Shown here: positions 7,975 through 14,541 of the stretch, piece after piece
Position numbering within the stretch: the stretch's first letter is position 1
How the letters are laid out: each line of letters starts with the position of its first letter
Assembly (NCBI GenBank): GCA_002320035.1
Contig: DCJL01000030.1
Span: 751-40,029, forward strand
Length of the DNA stretch: 39,279 bases
Source: Clostridiales bacterium UBA1701
GTDB taxonomy: Bacteria; Bacillota; Clostridia; Oscillospirales; Oscillospiraceae
Reading direction: 5' to 3'
Notes under the pieces: generated by a model
Told to the model about the DNA's origin: nothing
Seen by the model: only the letters and a program-made list of their open reading frames with translations
The model's database searches: none
Translations under genes and position numbers: made by a program

Positions 7975-8330
7975 AAAGCGTTTTACCCAGCGACACAGTA
8001 TCAGTTGGAAGGTATCTACCTTTCCACCAGATTCGGCGCGCCAAAACAGCCCTGTAAAATGTACATTTAAGGACGGCAGCACCTTCTGCAATGAGCTGGT
8101 CAACGCAAAGATTACTCGGCTTATTGCAGAAATTTTTGGGGCAAGGATATTGTTTCTTTCTTCCCAACATGTTCCGCAGCGCATATTGGGCATAAAATTC
8201 TGCTCTAAAAAACTAAAAAAGCTGAATTCTTCACCAGCACATACCGCCGTTCAAACAGTGTTCCTGCATAATCTTCCTTTATCTGCAAACAATAGCTGCG
8301 CAGAGATTTTCAGACAAAGGAGAAATATTT
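7975..8330. other. 356-bp stretch without a recognisable gene
   Basis: More AT-rich than the surrounding genes. Frames on both strands are open for stretches, but none carries a convincing start, ribosome site or family motif. It may be decayed DNA related to the deleted hydrolase gene just upstream. It must also contain the spoVT promoter, which was not identified. SpoVT is controlled by the forespore sigma factor SigG in Bacillus subtilis, and a loose GCATA...CAATA pair near 8260 was not convincing. Confidence 0.5.
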
Positions 8331-8873
8331 ATGAAGGCAACCGGTATCGTCCGCAGGATAGATGACCTTGGCAGAGTTGTGATCCCGAAAGAGATCCGCC
8401 GCACCATGCGTATCCGCGAGGGCGACCCGCTGGAGATTTTTACCGACAAAGACGGAGAACTGATTTTTAAGAAATACTCCCCTATCGGCGAGTTATCGGA
8501 CTTTGCTGCACAGATATGCGACAGCCTGCGGCGCTCCACCGACGGCATTGCCGCTGTATGTGACAGGGATAGTGTCATCGCCATCTCCGGCGGCGCGAAG
8601 CGGGAGCTGCTGGACAAGCCCGTCAGTCCCCAGCTCAGCGAAATCATGGATTCACGCAATGTCTACCGCCATATGAACGGCGGGAGCAGTCTGCCGGTCT
8701 CCACAGCAGACGACAAATTCTGCCTGTCCGTCGCAGCGCCAGTAATCTCCGAGGGGGACATCATGGGCTGCGTGCTGTTTATCACCCCCAGAGGCAGCGC
8801 CCCGGGCACCGAGGTGGAGCACAAGCTGGCCCAAACCGTCTCCATATTTTTGGGCAAGCAAATGGAGAGCTGA
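8331..8873 (+). CDS. spoVT: Stage V sporulation protein T
   Basis: A 180-residue transcription regulator of late forespore gene expression. The N-terminal 50 residues are an AbrB-type swapped-hairpin DNA-binding domain (ATGIVRRIDDLGRVVIPKEI, then RREGD-like turns). The remaining part is the GAF-like domain (LSVAAPVISEGDIMGCVLFI). Length and architecture match B. subtilis SpoVT (178 residues), and shorter AbrB proteins lack the GAF part. An AAAGGAG site precedes the ATG. It shows that the host makes or descends from makers of endospores. A strong terminator follows. Confidence 0.95.
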   Translation: MKATGIVRRIDDLGRVVIPKEIRRTMRIREGDPLEIFTDKDGELIFKKYSPIGELSDFAAQICDSLRRSTDGIAAVCDRDSVIAISGGAKRELLDKPVSPQLSEIMDSRNVYRHMNGGSSLPVSTADDKFCLSVAAPVISEGDIMGCVLFITPRGSAPGTEVEHKLAQTVSIFLGKQMES

Positions 8874-8898
8874 AATCCTTTATCCCTCCCACAATTTC

Positions 8899-8937
8899 CC
8901 CCCGTTTTCCGGCCCGGCCGGAGAACGGGGGCTTTTC
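8899..8937 (+). terminator. Terminator after spoVT
   Basis: A 15-bp stem (8899-8913 with 8917-8931, one G-U pair) with a 3-base loop is followed by CTTTTCTTA. It is a canonical intrinsic terminator. Confidence 0.88.
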
Positions 8938-8986
8938 TTATACATCATGCATAAAACAAACTGCTCTTTTTCAGCAAAAAGCGACA

Positions 8987-9015
8987 TTGTGTTTTTCTTG
9001 TCAGCAGAGTATACT
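8987..9015 (+). promoter_or_regulatory. Promoter of the TetR regulator gene
   Basis: TTGTGT (8987-8992) and TATACT (9010-9015) are separated by 17 bases. The predicted start point falls on the operator that begins at 9023. Confidence 0.65.
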
Positions 9016-9022
9016 GTATTCA

Positions 9023-9044
9023 GTCAGTGAGACTGACATTAATT
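9023..9044 (+). promoter_or_regulatory. TetR-type operator, copy 1
   Basis: The inverted repeat GTCAGT-GAG-ACTGAC (9023-9037) continues into ATTAATT (to 9044). The right half, ACTGACATTAATT, recurs in inverse orientation at 9732-9743 behind the tetR gene. Position over the predicted start point predicts autorepression by the TetR protein. Confidence 0.8.
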
Positions 9045-9057
9045 CCCGGAGGTGCCT

Positions 9058-9684
9058 ATGTCACAGGAGGAGCTGCGCCAACAGAATATTCAGCTCGTGA
9101 TAGAAAAGGCCTTGGAGTGCTTTCTGGAGCAGGGCATCGAGAAAACCAGCGTGGGCGAGATTGCCCGCCGGGCCGGGCTTACGGAGCGCTCCCTTTTCCG
9201 CTATTTTAAAAAAAAGACCGACATTGTTCTGGCCGCCGCGTACTTGTACTGGAACCGGGTCATTGCCAAGATGGAGGCGCATCTGCCTGAGAACGGCGAG
9301 CCGCGCACGGGCCTTGAAGACGTGGGCATGTTGCTTATGGCTTATTCCCATCTTTTTTTGGAGGATCCAAATGGCATTCGCTTCACGCTGGACGCGGAGC
9401 TGGTGCTGGATGCCGCCGGGAAAAACCGCCAGATCAAGAACCGCCCGCCGGAGCCCTATGAGAGCTCCAACGGCCCTGTGGCCCGGGCCATCAGAAAGGG
9501 GCTGGCCGATGGGTCGATCAGCCCGGATGTGGATGTGCGAGAGCTGTACTATAACTCCTACGACGCGATTCTGGGCCTGATGCAGCGCCTGAGCATCGGC
9601 GGCACCCCCAGCGCGGGCGAGCTGGATTACCACAGCCGCATGAAGCGCCTCTGCGCCATGTTTGTTGACGCATTCAGGGGTTGA
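9058..9684 (+). CDS. TetR/AcrR family transcriptional regulator
   Basis: A 208-residue regulator. The N-terminal helix-turn-helix domain (about residues 8-55) has the TetR pattern ALECFLEQGIEKTSVGEIARRAG, then SLFRYFKKKTDIV. The C-terminal ligand-binding domain is divergent and gives no ligand clue. A GTG at 9052 in the same frame lies inside the GGAGG site, so the ATG at 9058, 5 bases after GGAGG, is the start. Copies of the same palindromic operator sit over its own promoter and again 53 bases after its stop codon. It therefore probably represses itself and the two tiny genes downstream. Confidence 0.92.
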   Translation: MSQEELRQQNIQLVIEKALECFLEQGIEKTSVGEIARRAGLTERSLFRYFKKKTDIVLAAAYLYWNRVIAKMEAHLPENGEPRTGLEDVGMLLMAYSHLFLEDPNGIRFTLDAELVLDAAGKNRQIKNRPPEPYESSNGPVARAIRKGLADGSISPDVDVRELYYNSYDAILGLMQRLSIGGTPSAGELDYHSRMKRLCAMFVDAFRG

Positions 9685-9730
9685 AAGCGAATAAAAAACA
9701 GTAAAGCCCGGGAGGGTATTTACTTTTGCA

Positions 9731-9752
9731 AATTAATGTCAGTTTGACTGAC
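9731..9752 (+). promoter_or_regulatory. TetR-type operator, copy 2
   Basis: The inverted repeat GTCAGT-TTG-ACTGAC (9738-9752) is preceded by AATTAAT. With copy 1 it shares the arms and the AATTAAT flank in inverted orientation, and differs only in the central triplet and the outer flank. It stands 38 bases before the first of two small ORFs. No clear -10/-35 pair was found in front of it. Confidence 0.8.
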
Positions 9753-9789
9753 AAACAGCCCCCCGCAGGCGGGCATGAGGTGGCAGCAA

Positions 9790-9948
9790 ATGAAAGAGCT
9801 TCGGCATCAAATTTATTTTGAAAATCTCCTGGAGGACGCCAATAATGAGCTTGTGCGGGAGGCCTTCAACCAGTACATGCGAACGGTCTTTCGGGAAGAG
9901 CCGCTGGATCCCACGCTGCCGGACTATGAAGACGCTCTGAGCTGGTAA
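9790..9948 (+). CDS. Small acidic protein of unknown function, TetR-linked
   Basis: A 52-residue open frame starting at ATG with GAGGTGG seven bases upstream. The product begins MKELRHQIYFENLLEDANNE and ends PTLPDYEDALSW. No membrane segment or cysteine is present. The first 25 residues recall the N-terminus of 2-hydroxyacyl-CoA dehydratase-like proteins of gut Clostridia, but this is from memory and weak. If right, this would be another N-terminus fused to a short C-terminal remnant. It is followed 15 bases later by a second tiny gene with its own AAAAGGAGG, so the two form an operon behind the second TetR operator. Confidence 0.6.
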   Translation: MKELRHQIYFENLLEDANNELVREAFNQYMRTVFREEPLDPTLPDYEDALSW

Positions 9949-9963
9949 AAGGAGGATATAAAA

Positions 9964-10119
9964 ATGGCTTGGTACTGGATTGTTCTGATTGTCCTCGGCC
10001 CACTGTAGGCCCTGTGCTTTCTTGCCTATATTACAAACGCCGATATGAAGCCTGTGGAAAAGCTCTATAATGCCCTCATAAAATATCATGACGGCAGAGA
10101 AAAAGAGGAGAGGATCTGA
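9964..10119 (+). pseudogene. Tiny membrane protein gene interrupted by an amber codon
   Basis: Reading through one in-frame TAG (10006-10008, codon 15) gives a 51-codon protein. It has one hydrophobic N-terminal segment (MAWYWIVLIVLGPL, stop, ALCFLAYI) and a charged C-terminal tail ending GREKEERI. Strong AAAAGGAGG at the normal distance and an uninterrupted frame after the TAG show it was a gene until recently. The TAG lies in the middle of the membrane segment, and a single TGG-to-TAG change is the simplest cause. No function can be assigned. It is the second gene behind the TetR operator. Confidence 0.65.
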
Positions 10120-10228
10120 TCTCCTGACCGCGGCAAAGCCGCCTGAATCCAAATGCGTGAGGGCAAAACCTCATTCATTAACCCCCGGCGGCGGAGAGTC
10201 TGACTCCGCTGCCGCCACTCTCACACGC

Positions 10229-10261
10229 AAAGCCCCGGCGGTGTCTGACCGCCGGGGCTTT
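10229..10261 (+). terminator. Terminator of the TetR-linked small-gene unit
   Basis: A perfect 14-bp stem (AAAGCCCCGGCGGT / ACCGCCGGGGCTTT) with the loop GTCTG. A second, weaker GC-rich hairpin lies just before it at about 10186-10216. No long U run follows beyond TTTGTG. Confidence 0.75.
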
Positions 10262-10269
10262 GTGTTCCA

Positions 10270-10307
10270 TTCCTTTTCCCCGGAGACTTTCCTTTTCCCC
10301 GGAGACT
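10270..10307 (+). repeat. Tandem duplication of 19 bp
   Basis: Two exact copies of TTCCTTTTCCCCGGAGACT lie head to tail (10270-10288 and 10289-10307), directly before the promoter of the cobalamin-controlled unit. The origin is probably slippage, and no function is evident. Confidence 0.9.
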
Positions 10308-10313
10308 TTTCCC

Positions 10314-10342
10314 TTGAAAGCAGCGCCCCCGCATGTTATACT
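10314..10342 (+). promoter_or_regulatory. Promoter of the cobalamin riboswitch unit
   Basis: TTGAAA (10314-10319) and TATACT (10337-10342) are separated by 17 bases, right before the riboswitch. Confidence 0.75.
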
Positions 10343-10347
10343 TTCAG

Positions 10348-10577
10348 AGCAAGCAATCGGATCGGGATCTGCCCTTTGAGGCAGTCAACAGGGGAATGCG
10401 GGTGAAACTCCCGCGCGAGGCCGTCACTGTGAGGCGGGGCGAAAGCCCCCGAAGTCAGAAAACCTGCCCGTGCGGCGCAAACTGCGCCGTGTTGTACAGA
10501 GAGCCGCGGCACCCGGCCGGACTGAAGATATGCGCGAAAGCCTCCGGGGCTTTCTGCGCCGTTCTCTCTTTTTCTTT
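10348..10577 (+). promoter_or_regulatory. Cobalamin riboswitch with terminator expression platform
   Basis: The aptamer has conserved B12 elements in order: AACAGGGGAA, GGGTGAAACTCCC, the B12-box-like GTCACTGTGAGG, and GAAGTCAGAAAACCTGCC (10451-10468). The expression platform ends with a hairpin at 10532-10560 (GCGCGAAAGCC / GGGCTTTCTGCGC) and the pyrimidine tract TTCTCTCTTTTTCTTT. This predicts that bound cobalamin stops transcription before the DUF4430 and ECF genes. It assigns both genes to corrinoid uptake. The exact aptamer ends are approximate. Confidence 0.92.
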
Positions 10578-10615
10578 GTACAATTTCCGTAAAAAAAGAA
10601 AGGAGAGGATTTTTT

Positions 10616-11011
10616 ATGTCCAAGAACACAAAAAAAATTATTGCCGTGATCGCTTTGCTTGTACTGGTCGCGGCGGCGGTATTCGCCGTTTTGCACTTCG
10701 CGCCCTCCGCTTCAGAGGGGGACAAGACCATTGCCGTGGCCGTTATCCACGGAGACGGCAGCCGGAAAGATTTCAGCATAAGTACCGACGCGGAAAATCT
10801 CCGGGCCGCTTTGGAGCCGGAGGGGCTTATCCAGGGCCAAGAGAGTGAGTTTGGCCTGTATGTTCTCACTGTTGACGGGGAGACCGCCGACGAGGACCTG
10901 CAGCAGTGGTGGTGCATCACCAAGAGCGGCGGGCAGCTTATGACCGGCGTCGACGACACCGTGATCGCCGACGGGGAGCAGTATGAGTTCACCCTCACCA
11001 CAGGCTGGTAA
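10616..11011 (+). CDS. DUF4430-domain extracytoplasmic protein, cobalamin-regulated
   Basis: A 131-residue protein with one N-terminal hydrophobic anchor (about residues 7-28) and an extracellular DUF4430 domain. The domain ends with the family pattern LQQWWCITKSGGQLMTGVDDT and a terminal EFTLTTGW. DUF4430 resembles the C-terminal domain of eukaryotic transcobalamin and intrinsic factor. Placement directly behind a cobalamin riboswitch therefore supports a role in capturing corrinoids at the cell surface. There is no lipobox cysteine, so it is held by the uncleaved anchor or released. AAAGGAGAGG precedes the ATG. Its end overlaps the start of the ECF gene. Confidence 0.88.
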   Translation: MSKNTKKIIAVIALLVLVAAAVFAVLHFAPSASEGDKTIAVAVIHGDGSRKDFSISTDAENLRAALEPEGLIQGQESEFGLYVLTVDGETADEDLQQWWCITKSGGQLMTGVDDTVIADGEQYEFTLTTGW

Positions 11012-11510
11012 GCTGAGTATAAAGGAAATCAGCGCCCTGTCCATCATCGGGGCGCTGATTTTCGCGGCCAAAATGGCCATGGCGGCCCTGCCCAACATCA
11101 GCCTCAACGCCCTTTTAATTATCCTCACCGCTGTTTTCTTCGGCTGGAAGGCTCTGTACGCGGTGGGGGTCTATGTGATGCTGGAGGGGCTGGTGTTCGG
11201 TTTCGGCCTCTGGTGGCTGTGCTACTGGTATCTCTGGCCGCTGCTCGCGGCGCTGGCGGTGCTCATGCGGAAAAACGATTCCCCCCTTATCTGGGCGGTG
11301 CTGGCAGGGCTTTTCGGCCTCTGTTTCGGGGCGCTGTGCTCTATTCCGTATATATTCATCGGCGGCTGGGCCATGGCCTTTTCCTACTGGATAAGCGGCC
11401 TCCCCTTTGACCTTGTCCACTGCGCCGGAAATTTCGTTCTGACTCTGGTGCTGTATAAGCCTTTGCACCGGGCTATGGCCGCCGTGCTGACAAAAGAAGA
11501 TATAAAATAA
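10983..11510 (+). CDS. ECF transporter S component, probably for cobalamin/corrinoid
   Basis: A 175-residue membrane protein with about six hydrophobic spans, the size and pattern of substrate-binding S components of energy-coupling-factor importers. The N-terminal segment (ISALSIIGALIFAAKMAMAALPNI) is typical of the group. Specificity is inferred from the upstream cobalamin riboswitch. CbrT-like S components are known to bring in cobalamin, whereas the sequence alone would not exclude another vitamin. The ATG overlaps the DUF4430 gene by 29 bases and has GGGGAG upstream. The shared EcfA and EcfT subunits must be encoded elsewhere. Confidence 0.85.
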   Translation: MSSPSPQAGKLSIKEISALSIIGALIFAAKMAMAALPNISLNALLIILTAVFFGWKALYAVGVYVMLEGLVFGFGLWWLCYWYLWPLLAALAVLMRKNDSPLIWAVLAGLFGLCFGALCSIPYIFIGGWAMAFSYWISGLPFDLVHCAGNFVLTLVLYKPLHRAMAAVLTKEDIK

Positions 11511-11514
11511 CACC

Positions 11515-11541
11515 GTGCCGGCAGATTTATTCTGCCGGCAC
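11515..11541. terminator. Hairpin terminator between ECF gene and SnoaL-like gene
   Basis: A perfect 11-bp stem (GTGCCGGCAGA / TCTGCCGGCAC) with the loop TTTAT lies 4 bases after the ECF stop codon and between two convergent genes. There is no strong U run on either side, so efficiency is uncertain. Confidence 0.65.
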
Positions 11542-11585
11542 ATATGGCTGTCCCAACCCGGCGGTTTGGGCGGGGCGGCCGGGCT

Positions 11586-11954
11586 TCAGCGGATGGGGAC
11601 TCCAATTTTTTTATCCAGGCGCCACTGAGGAGCGGGCCCATCGTCTCCCCAGTATTCGTCAATGGAGGCGATTTTATCATCCTCGATTTTGATGAAAGAT
11701 ACCGCGTGGAAAGACAGCGATCCCTCCTTGGAAAATACCTTTGTTACCGTGGTAATCAGCTCGCCGCTCCGTTCGATCCGCTCAACCATTCCATCCCATC
11801 GCCCGGGATATTCACAGTTTGCCTTGATAAACTCATCAACTGAAAAGCGCTCGTTGGTACAATGCCAGTTGATCCAGGCGGTTTCCTTGAAATAAGGCCG
11901 TATACGCTCCGCGTCCTGCCGGATTACCGCTTCCCAGAAATTCTTTATATCCAT
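11586..11954 (-). CDS. SnoaL/NTF2-like domain protein
   Basis: A 122-residue single-domain protein of the SnoaL-like (NTF2 fold) superfamily. Family features are the N-terminal helix DIKNFWEAVIRQDAERIRPYF, then WINWHCTNERFSVDEFIKANCEYPG and the strand pair FHAVSFIKIEDDKIASIDEYWGDDG. Proteins of this type bind small molecules or catalyse simple isomerisations, and no specific reaction can be named. A GTG six bases upstream (11960) is in frame and better placed for AGGAAAG, but ATG 11954 gives the usual N-terminus. It stands alone on the minus strand. Confidence 0.82.
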   Translation of the reverse strand: MDIKNFWEAVIRQDAERIRPYFKETAWINWHCTNERFSVDEFIKANCEYPGRWDGMVERIERSGELITTVTKVFSKEGSLSFHAVSFIKIEDDKIASIDEYWGDDGPAPQWRLDKKIGVPIR

Positions 11955-11980
11955 ATACACGGTTCCGCTTTCCTTTTATT

Positions 11981-12011
11981 TACCGCCTGCCCGGGTTTCG
12001 GGCAGGCGGTA
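11981..12011. terminator. Hairpin downstream of the ABC exporter operon
   Basis: A perfect 12-bp stem (TACCGCCTGCCC / GGGCAGGCGGTA) with a 7-base loop lies 10 bases beyond the permease stop codon on the minus strand. It probably ends the SPFH/ABC exporter transcript, although no U run follows on that strand. Confidence 0.65.
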
Positions 12012-12021
12012 TTTTACCCGA

Positions 12022-13614
12022 TCAGAGTGTTTTATAGATCTCCGCGCCGCGGGTCATCAGCCAGCGATAGAGCAGAAAGCAGAGCAGAGCGATGAGCGCC
12101 GCGAAAACAAGACAGATGGCGGCCGGATTGATGCTCTCGCCGAAGAAAACATATACCAGCACAGGAGGAATCATCACACCCCAGGAGATAAACATGGTAA
12201 GCATGACGCTGGCGCCGCTTTTCACGGCCTGCGTCTCGTTCACCCAGTCAAAGCTGGGGTGGCGCAGATTTTCGGCAAGCCCCAGCACGCCTGCAAAGAG
12301 CCCGAATAGTGCGGGCAGCAGGAAAAGGCTTAAGCTCATGAGCGCATCCGGACGCAGTACCAGGACGGAGACCGCCGAACAGACCAGCAGGGGCGGGATC
12401 GCGATCATATTGTGCAGGCGGAGCTTCGCCCTGAGGATTTCCCTTGTGTCCACCGGCAGAGATTGGGCTATCCACAGGCTCCGGCCCTCCAGCGACACGG
12501 AGGGGGCGGTGACGAGTATGGTGGCGGCGAAGAAGCAGAGGCCCGCCGCAAGCGAGACCTGAAGCATGGGGGCCAGCATGGGGTACACCGGCAGGGACAG
12601 CAGCGCGTCCTTTTTGATAAGCAGCACAACGGCGCCCGCAAGCGCCATGAAAGCGCCCAGACCGCAGTTGAGAATATAGGCGGAGCTGGACAGAAAACGC
12701 ATCCACTCCCGGCGCAGCAGCGCCGACCGGGGCGTGGCCGCCCTTTCTTCCCGGGCAACATACTTTTTCTTCGCCCCGCCCCGGCGGGCGGTGGCTGTTT
12801 TTATGAAGGTCTTTTCCAGAATAAAATAGGCCAGCGCAAACGAGCCCAGCATGATAAGGGCGGTTTTGGCAAGCGCTCCCGGGTTCCCCGCGGCGCAGGC
12901 AGAGCCGATCCAGCGCAAAACCGCCACAGCCCCCAGCGCTCCTGCCGCGGCGTCCGGGTTCTGGGCCAGCGCGCTTATCAGCGTGTTCATGCGGAAAGCA
13001 AAGTACATATAAGCCCCAAGGAAGATCAGGCTCAGCAGCACCGACACAAGGGAGCTGCCGCCCAGGCGGGCGGAAACCACACTGAGAAGCCAGCCGAACA
13101 GGGCCGACACCGCCAGAGCAAAAAGGGGCAGCAGCAAAACAAAGATTATAATATAGGCACCAAGCCCGGCCCCGCCAAAAGATACGGACTGTTCCCAGGC
13201 AATCAGCGCGGGTACCGCCGTCATCAGGCCAAAAACCAGAGCCACGACCCAGAGCATGAACATACGGCTGAGCAGGATGTCCCGGGGCTTGATGGGCATG
13301 CTGAGGAGCAGGTCATTATCCCGGGCCTCATAGAGCTGGGCTTTGGCCATGAATATGCTCCCCACAAACATCAGCGCAAAGCACATCAGCGCCGCCATGG
13401 CGAAATACAGCCAATCAAGCCCCGCCATATGAAAGGGGAGGGCGATGCCGTCAAAAATCCTCCAGAATAGGAAGCCCAAGGCCACAAATGCATAGAGCAT
13501 GAGCAGGGTAAAGCCGATGAGCTTTCCCTTGCTCTGGGCCTTTTTCAGTCTGGATGAGCCTGTGAGCCAGCTTTTCAGCGCCTCAAGGCGCACGGCGAAC
13601 AGCGCTTTAAGCAT
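12022..13614 (-). CDS. Large ABC exporter permease
   Basis: A 530-residue integral membrane protein with about 12 hydrophobic spans and no ATPase motifs. It has the profile of the large putative permeases that pair with a single ATPase in Firmicutes ABC exporters. A soluble positively charged linker (RRGGAKKKYVAREER) lies near the middle. It is open from 13641, but ATG 13614 overlaps the ATPase stop by 8 bases and has GGAGG 6 bases before it, showing tight coupling. The partner is the ATPase encoded immediately upstream. The substrate is unknown. It is the last gene of the SPFH/RHH/ABC operon. Confidence 0.85.
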   Translation of the reverse strand: MLKALFAVRLEALKSWLTGSSRLKKAQSKGKLIGFTLLMLYAFVALGFLFWRIFDGIALPFHMAGLDWLYFAMAALMCFALMFVGSIFMAKAQLYEARDNDLLLSMPIKPRDILLSRMFMLWVVALVFGLMTAVPALIAWEQSVSFGGAGLGAYIIIFVLLLPLFALAVSALFGWLLSVVSARLGGSSLVSVLLSLIFLGAYMYFAFRMNTLISALAQNPDAAAGALGAVAVLRWIGSACAAGNPGALAKTALIMLGSFALAYFILEKTFIKTATARRGGAKKKYVAREERAATPRSALLRREWMRFLSSSAYILNCGLGAFMALAGAVVLLIKKDALLSLPVYPMLAPMLQVSLAAGLCFFAATILVTAPSVSLEGRSLWIAQSLPVDTREILRAKLRLHNMIAIPPLLVCSAVSVLVLRPDALMSLSLFLLPALFGLFAGVLGLAENLRHPSFDWVNETQAVKSGASVMLTMFISWGVMIPPVLVYVFFGESINPAAICLVFAALIALLCFLLYRWLMTRGAEIYKTL

Positions 13615-14320
13615 TTTCGTCCTCCAGTTCCAGGAACACATCTTCCAGAGAAGCGTCGCCCTTTACCTGCTCCATGCGCCCGCTGGTGACGAGCCGCCCC
13701 TCTTTTATGATGGCCACCTTGTCGCAGAGCTTTTCGGCCACCTCCAGCACATGGGTGGAGAAGAAAATGGCCCCTCCCCTGTCACAGTGCTCGCGCATCA
13801 TTTCCTTGAGCTGATGGGCGGCCTTGGGGTCCAAGCCCACAAAGGGTTCGTCCATGATGATGAGCTTGGGTTCATGGAGCCAGGAGGAAATAATGGCCAG
13901 CTTCTGTTTCATGCCGTGGGAATAGGCGGAAATCGGCTGGGCCAGATCCCCGGTGAGGCCGAAAATATCCCCGTAGCGGGCAATGCGCCGGGCGCGCGTT
14001 TCCTTTTCAACGCCAAAGATATCCGCAATAAAATTCAGATATTTTATGCCGGACATGAACTCATACAGATCCGGATTATCCGGGATATAGGCCAGGCGGC
14101 GCTTGCAGGCGATGGGGTCCTTTTTCACATCGATCCCGTCGATCTTGATCTCGCCCGTGTCAAACTGCAGAATTCCCGCGCAGGCTTTAATGGTGGTGGT
14201 CTTTCCCGCGCCGTTATGGCCGATAAAGCCGTATATCTCCCCGGGGGCGATGTGCAGGCTCAGATCGTCCACGGCTTTCTTATCGCCGTAGCTTTTGGTA
14301 AGATTTTTTATGTTAAGCAT
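13607..14320 (-). CDS. ABC exporter ATP-binding protein
   Basis: A 237-residue CcmA-type ATPase. Walker A GHNGAGKTT lies around residues 34-42. The signature is SHGMKQK, a divergent LSGGQ seen in this exporter subgroup, followed by Walker B KLIIMDEPFVGLD and STHVLEVAEKLCD with the switch histidine. It would drive export through the adjacent membrane protein. It is preceded 13 bases upstream by the ribbon-helix-helix gene and overlaps the permease gene by 8 bases. Confidence 0.93.
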   Translation of the reverse strand: MLNIKNLTKSYGDKKAVDDLSLHIAPGEIYGFIGHNGAGKTTTIKACAGILQFDTGEIKIDGIDVKKDPIACKRRLAYIPDNPDLYEFMSGIKYLNFIADIFGVEKETRARRIARYGDIFGLTGDLAQPISAYSHGMKQKLAIISSWLHEPKLIIMDEPFVGLDPKAAHQLKEMMREHCDRGGAIFFSTHVLEVAEKLCDKVAIIKEGRLVTSGRMEQVKGDASLEDVFLELEDENA

Positions 14321-14333
14321 AATAGACCCGCTT

Positions 14334-14537
14334 TCATTTTATATTGAGCACAAGGGGCTCATCCAGCGTCTCGGAGACGTATTTGCCGTTTTTCTTTCTC
14401 TGCCGGACACATTCCGTCAGCAGATATTCTATCTGCCCGTTTATCGAGCGGAAATCATCTTCGGCCCAGCGGGCAATCGCGTCGTACAACTTCGGCGACA
14501 GACGCAGGGGCACCTGCTTTTTCGTCGAATCGGCCAT
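14334..14537 (-). CDS. Arc/MetJ-type ribbon-helix-helix protein
   Basis: A 67-residue protein with the core KKQVPLRLSPKLYDAIARWA then RSINGQIEYLLTECV, the strand-helix-helix pattern of Arc-like DNA-binding proteins. It begins 5 bases after the SPFH gene stop and ends 13 bases before the ABC ATPase gene. Such a protein could repress its own operon through the inverted repeat AATATCTCAA / TTGAGATATT at the promoter, but that pairing is inference. Some RHH proteins with this spacing in SPFH operons may bind other targets. Confidence 0.85.
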   Translation of the reverse strand: MADSTKKQVPLRLSPKLYDAIARWAEDDFRSINGQIEYLLTECVRQRKKNGKYVSETLDEPLVLNIK

Positions 14538-14541
14538 AATT

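Noticed and set aside
8240..8300. SigG-type promoter before spoVT
   Set aside because: A GCATA and CAATA pair with a 19-base gap is a poor match, and no better candidate was seen.
12412..13470. Plus-strand open frame of 352 codons opposite the ABC exporter permease
   Set aside because: The product is rich in Gln, Gly, Arg and His without family features and lies opposite a clear membrane protein gene.
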